Positions 58,148 to 64,000 of a stretch of 64,000 nucleotides of DNA are shown in pieces (within the stretch, counting starts at the first letter, position 1; each line of letters begins with the position of its first letter). The translations under genes were made by a program, and so were the position numbers. The notes under the pieces are model-generated. The model did not search any database and was not told the origin of the DNA. It was given only the letters and a program-made list of their open reading frames with translations. The DNA lies in contig NZ_FMIB01000002.1 in NCBI RefSeq assembly GCF_900091475.1, positions 62,001 through 126,000 on the forward strand, read 5' to 3'. The stretch is from Micromonospora chersina (GTDB lineage: Bacteria; Actinomycetota; Actinomycetes; Mycobacteriales; Micromonosporaceae).

Positions 58148-60931
58148 GTGCGTACGCTCCAGCCGCCGCCGGCCACCGGGCCCCGCCGGCACCCCGCCGC
58201 ACCGGCCGGCGCGCCGGACTGCCACGCGCTGCGGATCCGGCTCGACCCTCCGGTCGACGACGAGACGGTCGGGGCGCGGCTCGCCGCCCACGCCGGCACC
58301 GCCCGGCTCTGGGTGGAGCCCGTCCCCGATCACGCCGACTCGCCGGCCGCCGTTCGCCGCCGCGACCGCGAGCTGTCCCGGCCGGTGGCCGCCGGCCTGC
58401 GGGCCGTGCTGATCCGGTACGCCGACGGCCCCGCCGACCTGGTCCTGGTGGCCCGGCGGGACGCCTGGGACCCGCCCGCGCTGCGCCGGCTCGGCGCGGC
58501 GTTCCGCGGCGGCACGGCCGACCCGGCGCCCACCCCGGCCACCGACCGCCCGGCCGCCCCGACCGGTGCCGTCCCCGCGTGGGGGCTCGGCGACCCGCGC
58601 GCCGGCGACGCCTGGGGTGAGGACCGCACCGTCCTGCCCGGACACCCCGGCGGCGACCCGGCGACCTGGCTGGCCGCCCTGGCCGTGCTGCTCGCCCGCT
58701 ACCAGCCGGAGGAGACAGCGGTGGTCGGCGCGCTCGGCGTCCGGGCCGGCGAGGACGTCACGGCGCTGGCCGTGGCGACCCCGGACGACCTCCCGCTGGA
58801 CGCGCTCACCGCGCGGCTGCGGGACCACCTCGCCGCGCCCGCCGACCCGGCGCCGCCGCCGACGGTCTCGATCGGCCTCGCGTTCGACCTCGGCGACCCG
58901 GCCGACGAGTACGTGCCCTGCCTCGCCCCGCGCTTCCCGCTCACCGTCGTCGTCGGCCGGGACGCCGACGGGCACGTCGAGCTGCGCTGGCGGCACCCGC
59001 TGCGGGCCGTGTCGCCGGCCGTCGCCGCGCAGGTCGTGCGGCACCTCGCCCACCTGCACCGGCAGGTCACCGCCGCTGCGCCACCCCCCGTCGGCGCCGC
59101 CGACCTCGACGACCCGGCCGGGCGGGAGTGGATCGCCGCCCTCGGCCGACCGGCCCGGCCCCTGGTGAGCACGCCGCGGCGGCTGCCCGACGTCTTCGCC
59201 GACCGGGTGGCCGAGCGCCCCGACGCGGTGGCCCTCTCCGCCGAGGACGCCCGGGTCAGCTACCGGGAGCTGGACGAGTGGTCGAACCGGCTGGCCCACG
59301 GGCTGCGGGCGCACGGCGTCCGGGACGGCGACCTCGTCGGCGTGTGCCTGGACCGCTCCGCCGAACTCGTCGCCACCCTGCTCGCGGTGCTCAAGGCCGG
59401 CGCGGTCTACGTGCCCATGGACACGGCGTACCCGGCCGACCGGCTCGCGTACACGGTCCGGGACTCGGGGCTCGCCGTGCTGGTCACCACGCACGCCGAG
59501 TTCCCCCGGGTCGACGGGATCACCCCGGTCACCCCGGCCGCGCTGGCCGAGGCGGGCGACGCCGGGGCGGACGCGCCGCCCGCCGTCACGGCCGGACCGG
59601 AGGACCCGGCGTACGTCATCTACACCTCCGGCTCCACCGGCCGGCCGAAGGGGGTGGTGGTCCCGCACGCCAACGTGGTCGCCCTGCTCGACGCCACCCG
59701 GGCCGACTTCGGGCTCGGGCCGGCGGACGTGTGGACGTTCTTCCACTCCGCCGCGTTCGACTTCTCCGTGTGGGAGATCTGGGGCGCGCTGCTCACCGGC
59801 GGGCACCTCGTCGTCGTGCCGTACTGGGTGTCGCGTTCCCCGGAGCAGTTCCACGAGCTGCTGGTCGAGCGCCGGGTCACCGTGCTCAACCAGACCCCGT
59901 CCAGCTTCGCCCAGCTCGTCGAGGCCGACCGGGAGGCGGCCGGCCCGCTCGCCGTACGCCTGGTGATCTTCGGGGGTGAGCCGCTGGACGCGCGGAGCCT
60001 GCTGCCCTGGTTCGACCGCCACCCGGAGTCGGCGTGCCGGCTGGTCAACATGTACGGCATCACCGAGACCACCGTTCACGTCACCGCCGGCGACGTCACC
60101 CGGGCCGGCGCGCTGGCCGCCTCCCGCTCCGTCGGCCGGCCGCTGCCCGGCTGGTCCGTCCGGATCCGCGACACCGCGGGCCGGCCCGTCCCGCCCGGCG
60201 TGCCGGGGGAGATCCACGTCGGCGGCGTCGGAGTGGCAACCGGCTACCTGGGCCGCCCCGACCTGACCGCGGAGCGCTTCGCCGTCGACCCCGAGACGGG
60301 GGAGCGGACCTACCGCTCGGGGGACCGGGGCCGGCTGCTGCCCGACGGCACCCTCGAACACCTCGGCCGGATCGACAACCAGGTGAAGCTGCGCGGCTTC
60401 CGGATCGAACTGGACGAGATCCGCTCGGTGCTGACCGAGTGCCCAGGTGTGGCGGCGGCGGCCGTGGTGCTGCGCCGCGCCGACCCGGACGACCCGGCCA
60501 CCGGCCGGATCGACGCCTACGTGGTGCGCACCGGGGGCGGCGACGCGCCGCTGCGCGAGCGGCTGCGCCGGATGCTGCCCGAGTACATGCTCCCGGCCAC
60601 CATCACCGACCTGCCGGCCCTCCCGACCACCGCCAACGGCAAGGTCGACCGGGACGCCCTGCCCGAACCGGCCGCCGAGCCGGCCACGCCCGAGGCGCCC
60701 GCCGAGGCGGCCGGGGACGACCTGGCCGGCGGGCTGCTCGGCGTCTGGCAGCAGGTGTTCGGCCGCCCGGTGGGCGTCGCGGACAACTTCTTCGAGTTGG
60801 GCGGCAACTCGCTCCTGGCCGTGCGGATGGCGGCCATCATGCGCGAACGCGGGCTGCCCCGGCTGCACCCGCGCACCCTCTACCTGAACCCGACCCTGCG
60901 TGGCCTCGCCGACGCGCTGCGCACCGGCTGA
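58148..60931 (+). CDS. free-standing Thr-activating A-T NRPS with remnant C domain
   Basis: A 927-residue protein. Residues about 345-840 are an A domain (YTSGSTG near 492) with pocket D-F-W-N-I-G-M-V-H, the exact Thr code. Residues about 855-920 are a T domain with ELGGNS, Ser near 887. The first ~340 residues resemble only the C-terminal half of a condensation domain (for example SIGLAFDLG, then LRWRHPLRAVSP) and have no HHxxxDG, so condensation is not expected. It is best explained as the in-trans source of Thr8 for A-less module 8, as proposed for the equivalent ramoplanin protein. The GTG at 58148 is used, with GGGAGAG just upstream; an ATG two bases earlier is in another frame. How Thr moves from this T domain to T8 is not evident. 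Confidence 0.94.
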   Translation: MRTLQPPPATGPRRHPAAPAGAPDCHALRIRLDPPVDDETVGARLAAHAGTARLWVEPVPDHADSPAAVRRRDRELSRPVAAGLRAVLIRYADGPADLVLVARRDAWDPPALRRLGAAFRGGTADPAPTPATDRPAAPTGAVPAWGLGDPRAGDAWGEDRTVLPGHPGGDPATWLAALAVLLARYQPEETAVVGALGVRAGEDVTALAVATPDDLPLDALTARLRDHLAAPADPAPPPTVSIGLAFDLGDPADEYVPCLAPRFPLTVVVGRDADGHVELRWRHPLRAVSPAVAAQVVRHLAHLHRQVTAAAPPPVGAADLDDPAGREWIAALGRPARPLVSTPRRLPDVFADRVAERPDAVALSAEDARVSYRELDEWSNRLAHGLRAHGVRDGDLVGVCLDRSAELVATLLAVLKAGAVYVPMDTAYPADRLAYTVRDSGLAVLVTTHAEFPRVDGITPVTPAALAEAGDAGADAPPAVTAGPEDPAYVIYTSGSTGRPKGVVVPHANVVALLDATRADFGLGPADVWTFFHSAAFDFSVWEIWGALLTGGHLVVVPYWVSRSPEQFHELLVERRVTVLNQTPSSFAQLVEADREAAGPLAVRLVIFGGEPLDARSLLPWFDRHPESACRLVNMYGITETTVHVTAGDVTRAGALAASRSVGRPLPGWSVRIRDTAGRPVPPGVPGEIHVGGVGVATGYLGRPDLTAERFAVDPETGERTYRSGDRGRLLPDGTLEHLGRIDNQVKLRGFRIELDEIRSVLTECPGVAAAAVVLRRADPDDPATGRIDAYVVRTGGGDAPLRERLRRMLPEYMLPATITDLPALPTTANGKVDRDALPEPAAEPATPEAPAEAAGDDLAGGLLGVWQQVFGRPVGVADNFFELGGNSLLAVRMAAIMRERGLPRLHPRTLYLNPTLRGLADALRTG

Positions 60932-60995
60932 CGCGGGCACGGCCACGTGGGATGCTGGTCGGACCCAGTCGAGCGGGCCGTTCAGGGGGTCAGCG

Positions 60996-61625
60996 ATGAG
61001 CGACGAGCCCTACGACGTCGACTACGACGAGGTCTACCGCGACACCGCCGGCTCGGGCGGCCCGCCCTGGGACATCGGCGGTCCCCAGCCGGCACTCGCG
61101 GCCGTGCTCGACGGCGCGGTGCGGGGCCCGAAGGTGCTCGACATCGGCTGCGGCGCCGGTGACCTCGCGATCGCCCTGGCCCGCCGCGGCCACCAGGTGA
61201 CGGCCGTCGACATCTCGCGGGTGGCGATCGACCAGGCCCGCGCCAAGGCCGCCGGCGAGGGCCTCACCGTCCACTTCGAGGTCCAGGACGCCACCCGCCT
61301 GTCGCTGCCGTCGGCGCCGTTCGACTCGATCTTCGACTCCGGCCTGCTGCACAGCCTGGTCCGGCGCGGCGGCGGCGCCGCGGACGCGTACCTCGCCGCG
61401 CTGCCGGGCCTGGCCGCGCCGGGCGCCACCGTCTTCGTGCTGGCGGTCTCCCTGGCGGACGGCCAGGGCTGGGGCGTGACCGAGGACCTGCTCCGGGCCG
61501 GCTTCGCCGAGCCGGAGTGGACCGGCACGGAGATCGAGGAGATCCAGGTGGCCGCGGAGACCGACGGCCGGCGCCTCTCCCTGCCCGGATTCCTGCTCCG
61601 CACGGTCCGCGCGTCCGGCGCCTGA
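60996..61625 (+). CDS. class I SAM-dependent methyltransferase
   Basis: A 209-residue protein with SAM motif I V-L-D-I-G-C-G-A-G near residues 48-56, an acidic end of strand 2 (VTAVDIS) and a QDATRLSLP segment. The PPWDIGGPQPAL entry is common in small actinobacterial methyltransferases related to the thiopurine/TehB group. AGGGGG at 60984-60989 precedes the ATG by 6 nt. It follows the A-T gene after 64 nt with no visible terminator, so it could be transcribed with the cluster. No methylated position is known for ramoplanin, so a role in the peptide is uncertain; detoxification or an unrelated function is equally possible. Confidence 0.85.
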   Translation: MSDEPYDVDYDEVYRDTAGSGGPPWDIGGPQPALAAVLDGAVRGPKVLDIGCGAGDLAIALARRGHQVTAVDISRVAIDQARAKAAGEGLTVHFEVQDATRLSLPSAPFDSIFDSGLLHSLVRRGGGAADAYLAALPGLAAPGATVFVLAVSLADGQGWGVTEDLLRAGFAEPEWTGTEIEEIQVAAETDGRRLSLPGFLLRTVRASGA

Positions 61626-61735
61626 CCGGCGCCGCACCCCCCGTCCCGGGTGGACGGAGGCGTGTGCATGCATTCGTGTCGACCATTCTCTGTTTGTGGT
61701 ACCCATGTGCTGCGCCCTGACGCCGAAATGGCGTA

Positions 61736-61754
61736 CCCGGCGATTCCCGCCGGG
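61736..61754. terminator. short hairpin upstream of lipoprotein gene
   Basis: CCCGGCG and CGCCGGG form a perfect 7-bp stem around ATTCC in the 178-bp gap between the methyltransferase and the lipoprotein. It may end the upstream transcript or lie in the lipoprotein leader. No U-tract follows. An AT-richer stretch at about 61675-61705 could hold a promoter, but no clear -35/-10 pair is seen. Confidence 0.35.
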
Positions 61755-61803
61755 ACTTCCGGGGCGCGGGACCGTTTTCCGAATCGCATGGAAAGGGCCA
61801 CTC

Positions 61804-62379
61804 ATGGCTGCACACGTTCGTCGGTTCACGGGGGTCGGCCTGGTGGCGCTGCTGGCGCTGGCCGGCTGCGGCACGACGTCCGGGGAGGCCTCCGGCCGGT
61901 CCTCGTCGTCGGCGGCCGCCCCCTCGGCCGTGGCGACCACCGACCCCTCGGCGGCCGCGTCCGTGCAGGAGGGCGTCGACGTCTACCTCAAGCTGCTCGA
62001 CACCTTCGTGGCGGCGAGCAACGCCGGCGCGGCCGACGCGCCGGACCTGCCGAAGTACGCCTCCGGCCAGGCGCTGCTCACGGTCAAGACCATCCTCACC
62101 ACCTACCGGGAGCAGGGTGTGCGCACCCAGGGCAACCCGAAGATCGGCAAGCCGGTGGTCACCGCCTACAGCCCGGCCACCGCACCGACAAGCGCCAAGC
62201 TCACCGGCTGCTTCGACAACTCCGACTGGCCGTTCGTGAAGGCCGACGGCAAGCCGGTCGACAACCTCGGCCCGCAGCAGCAGGCGCAGGGGCCGAGCGC
62301 CGTCAACGCCACCCTGGCGAAGGCCGCCGAGGGCTGGCGGGTCACCGAACTGGTCATCGAGGGCGCCTGCCCGGCCTGA
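61804..62379 (+). CDS. secreted lipoprotein of unknown function
   Basis: A 191-residue protein with an N-terminal RR followed by the hydrophobic stretch GVGLVALLALAGC; the lipobox Cys is Cys22. A Ser/Ala-rich linker (residues about 25-60) leads into a compact domain of about 130 residues (VDVYLKLLDTFVAASN to VIEGACP) with two Cys that may pair. Size and pattern suggest an NTF2-like fold, as in many actinobacterial lipoproteins; this is a guess. Start chosen for GGAAAGGG six nt upstream, and because the signal peptide begins directly after it. It has its own strong terminator and is probably a separate unit. No link to the antibiotic is shown. Confidence 0.85.
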   Translation: MAAHVRRFTGVGLVALLALAGCGTTSGEASGRSSSSAAAPSAVATTDPSAAASVQEGVDVYLKLLDTFVAASNAGAADAPDLPKYASGQALLTVKTILTTYREQGVRTQGNPKIGKPVVTAYSPATAPTSAKLTGCFDNSDWPFVKADGKPVDNLGPQQQAQGPSAVNATLAKAAEGWRVTELVIEGACPA

Positions 62380-62392
62380 GAAATCCCGTTCG

Positions 62393-62431
62393 TCGCCGTG
62401 CGACCGCCGGAAATCCGCGGTCGCACGGCGA
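62393..62431 (+). terminator. strong terminator after lipoprotein gene
   Basis: A perfect 15-bp inverted repeat (62393-62407 and 62417-62431) with a 9-nt loop starts 14 nt after the stop codon. It is GC-rich without a T-run, as usual for high-GC actinobacteria. Confidence 0.85.
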
Positions 62432-62506
62432 TGCTCCCGTCGTATTCCGGCCGCTTTTCCTGGCCGCCGGAAACGTCGGGCGGAAAACCGGCGTGGCCGC
62501 CGGAAA
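62404..62506 (+). repeat. three direct copies of CCGCCGGAAA
   Basis: CCGCCGGAAA occurs at 62404-62413, 62464-62473 and 62497-62506, between the lipoprotein terminator and the glycosyltransferase start. The last two are part of a 13-bp repeat TGGCCGCCGGAAA, 33 bp apart. They may be binding sites controlling the glycosyltransferase, or simple sequence duplication. Confidence 0.5.
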
Positions 62507-62532
62507 AGCAAACGGAACCGACGGGAGGACCC

Positions 62533-63837
62533 ATGGACGCGGACGGTCGAGGCACGGCACCCGAGCGACCCCCGACCCGCACCCGCCGGGCCGTCCCGAC
62601 GCTGCCGCTCGTCGCCACGGTGCTCACCTTCGCGGTCGGCTTCGCGCAGAAGTGGCCCTGCCACTACGCCGGCTGGCCCTGGGACACCCGGCTCGCCTTC
62701 GGCAGCTACTGCTACAGCGACATCCCCATCCTCTTCCGCGGCCGTGGCCTCATCGACGGCGCCTTCCCGTACGCGCCGCAGCCCGCCGGGCCGCCGCTGG
62801 AATACCCGGTCGGCAGCGGGTACCTCATGGACCTCACGGCCCGGCTCTCCCGGCTGTTGACCCCCGGCGCCGACGAGGCCACCGCCGCGCAGGCGTACTT
62901 CCTCGTGAACGTGGTGGTGCTGCTGGCGCTGGCGCTGCTCACGGTCTGGGCCGTGCACGCGGTGCTGCGCCGCACCGGCGGGCGCACCCGCGACGCGCTG
63001 CTGGTGGCGGCCGCCCCGACCCTGGCGCTGGCCGGCACCATCAACTGGGACCTGCTGGCCGTGGCCGCCGCCGTGCTCGCGGTGCTCGCCTGGGCGTACG
63101 ACCGGCCCCTGCTGGCCGGCGCCATGATCGGCCTGGGCACCGCGGCGAAGCTGTTCCCGCTCTTCCTGCTCGGGCCGCTGCTGCTGCTCTGCCTGCGGGA
63201 CCGCCGGCTGCGCGACCTCGCCCGGACGCTGGCCGCCGCCGTCGCGGTGTGGCTGGTCCTCAACGCCCCGGTCATGGTGCTCTACCCGGACGGCTGGTGG
63301 GAGTTCTGGCGCTTCAACGCCGCCCGCGAGGCCGACTTCGGCGCCCTCTGGTACGCCCTCCAACTCCTCGGCGCGCCGGTGCCGGCGGTCAACGAGGTGG
63401 CCCTCGGCGTGCTCGTGCTGCTCCTGCTCGGCGTCGCCGTGCTGGCCCGCTACGCCCGCCGCCCGCCCACCCTCGCCCAGCTCGGCTTCCTCACCGTGGC
63501 GGCGTTCCTGCTCACCAACAAGGTCTACTCGCCGCAGTACGTGCTCTGGCTGCTGCCGCTGCTGGTGCTGGCCCGCGGACAGGCGCCGGGGCGGCGGGTG
63601 CTGCGCGACTGGGTGCTGTGGCAGGCCGCCGAGGTGCTGCACTGGGTGGCGGTGTGGCGCTACCTGGGGGAGGCGCTGACAGCGGACTGGCAGTATCCGG
63701 CCGCCATCCTGATCCGGGTCGCGGTCACCGCGTACCTCTGCGGTCAGGTGGTCCGCGACGTGCTCACCGCCCCGGCGGAGGCCCCGGCCGGCGCACGCCC
63801 GGCCCCGCTGCCCGCACCGGCCCCGCAGCCCGCCTGA
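62533..63837 (+). CDS. GT-C mannosyltransferase-like integral membrane protein (GT87/DUF2029 type)
   Basis: A 434-residue protein with about 10-11 membrane segments. The first extracellular loop carries Y-S-D-I-P near residue 60, the acidic site expected of GT-C enzymes, and a late loop has NKVYSPQYVLWLLP, typical of the polyprenyl-phosphomannose-dependent alpha-mannosyltransferases (DUF2029/GT87). Family role: transfer of a sugar from a polyprenyl-phosphate donor on the outer face of the membrane. In ramoplanin, mannosylation of Hpg11 is done by a membrane enzyme of this general class, so a tailoring job is plausible; a lipoglycan role cannot be excluded. Start: ATG at 62533 with GGGAGG at 62523-62528; the earlier in-frame GTG at 62398 lies inside the upstream terminator. 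The C-terminus is a Pro/Ala tail. Confidence 0.88.
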   Translation: MDADGRGTAPERPPTRTRRAVPTLPLVATVLTFAVGFAQKWPCHYAGWPWDTRLAFGSYCYSDIPILFRGRGLIDGAFPYAPQPAGPPLEYPVGSGYLMDLTARLSRLLTPGADEATAAQAYFLVNVVVLLALALLTVWAVHAVLRRTGGRTRDALLVAAAPTLALAGTINWDLLAVAAAVLAVLAWAYDRPLLAGAMIGLGTAAKLFPLFLLGPLLLLCLRDRRLRDLARTLAAAVAVWLVLNAPVMVLYPDGWWEFWRFNAAREADFGALWYALQLLGAPVPAVNEVALGVLVLLLLGVAVLARYARRPPTLAQLGFLTVAAFLLTNKVYSPQYVLWLLPLLVLARGQAPGRRVLRDWVLWQAAEVLHWVAVWRYLGEALTADWQYPAAILIRVAVTAYLCGQVVRDVLTAPAEAPAGARPAPLPAPAPQPA

Positions 63838-63854
63838 CGGCGCCGCCGACGCGC

Positions 63855-63890
63855 GACGCCCCCGGCCGCCGAGGGCGGGCCGGGGGCGTC
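63855..63890. terminator. bidirectional terminator between convergent genes
   Basis: GACGCCCCCGGCC (63855-63867) and GGCCGGGGGCGTC (63878-63890) form a perfect 13-bp stem with a 10-nt loop. It sits 17 nt after the glycosyltransferase stop and 10 nt from the stop of the convergent gene, so it can serve both. Confidence 0.85.
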
Positions 63891-63900
63891 CGGGTGAGCG

Positions 63901-64000
63901 TCAGTTCTTCGGTTCGGTCCACATGAGGCCGTTGCCGGCCGTGGCGAGCCCGCCCTCGAACAGCGGCGGCTCCTGCGGCGCGTCCTCGCCGAACAGCACC
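63901..64000 (-). CDS. 3' end of an unidentified convergent gene (partial)
   Basis: Only the last 33 codons are inside the window, ending in G-L-M-W-T-E-P-K-N and a TGA at 63903-63901. The reading frame is open to the edge and the hairpin at 63855-63890 follows it correctly for a minus-strand gene. The fragment is acidic and Gly/Pro-rich with no recognisable motif, so no function is given. Confidence 0.6.
   Translation of the reverse strand, partial: VLFGEDAPQEPPLFEGGLATAGNGLMWTEPKN

Noticed and set aside
58146..58412. ATG at 58146 as the start of the A-T protein
   Set aside because: It is in a different frame that gives an Arg/Pro-rich peptide. The GTG at 58148 opens the A-T frame.
61696..61803. 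Earlier ATG for the lipoprotein
   Set aside because: It would place 36 charged residues before the signal peptide. GGAAAGGG directly before 61804 fits much better.
62398..62532. Earlier GTG start for the glycosyltransferase
   Set aside because: It would begin inside the 15-bp terminator stem of the lipoprotein gene. GGGAGG at 62523 supports the ATG at 62533.

Overview
The window is about 64 kb of very high-GC actinobacterial DNA, dominated by one non-ribosomal peptide synthetase (NRPS) locus. Codon bias, GTG starts and overlapping stop/start junctions point to a Micromonosporaceae-type actinomycete. The NRPS layout is that of the ramoplanin/enduracidin/chersinamycin family of lipoglycodepsipeptide cell-wall antibiotics. 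From recalled literature, Actinoplanes (ramoplanin) or Micromonospora chersina (chersinamycin) would be natural hosts. The species cannot be fixed from sequence alone.

Layout. Positions 1-2136 (minus strand) hold an alpha/beta hydrolase running off the left edge and a CmlA-type diiron beta-hydroxylase. A 489-bp divergent control region (2137-2625) carries two facing promoters that share a CATAGT -10, a perfect short inverted repeat, and a StrR-like operator. From 2626 a tightly coupled plus-strand operon encodes an acyl carrier protein, NRPS A (2 modules), NRPS B (7 modules), NRPS C (8 modules plus thioesterase), a type II thioesterase, an SDR oxidoreductase and a free-standing adenylation-thiolation protein. 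After position 60931 come a SAM methyltransferase, a lipoprotein, a GT-C mannosyltransferase-like membrane protein, and the 3' end of a convergent gene. Strong hairpins separate the last of these units, so the right border of the core cluster is probably between 60931 and 63837.

Assembly-line logic read from the A-domain pocket residues: Asn1-Asn2 | Hpg3-Orn4-Thr5-Hpg6-Hpg7-(no A domain)8-Phe9 | Orn10-Hpg11-Thr12-X13-Gly14-Val/Leu15-Ala16-Hpg17-TE. Module 8 lacks an A domain. The free-standing A-T protein has a perfect Thr code and is the obvious in-trans supplier of residue 8. No epimerase domain exists. Instead nine condensation domains (modules 2, 4, 5, 6, 8, 11, 13, 15, 17) are of the dual condensation/epimerisation type, with an N-terminal [19 protein letters not shown] block and HHLVQDHT. 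This predicts D residues at 3, 4, 5, 7, 10, 12 and 16, as in ramoplanin, plus a puzzling call at Asn1. The ACP and the starter-type first C domain imply N-acylation by a fatty acid. The diiron hydroxylase would make beta-hydroxy-Asn2, and the TE would close the lactone.

Not present in the window: Hpg biosynthesis genes, fatty-acid ligase/desaturases, halogenase, transporters and the StrR-type regulator itself. They would have to lie to the left or elsewhere. No rRNA, tRNA, CRISPR or insertion sequence was seen. All A-domain calls are read by eye from the ten-residue code and not from a predictor.
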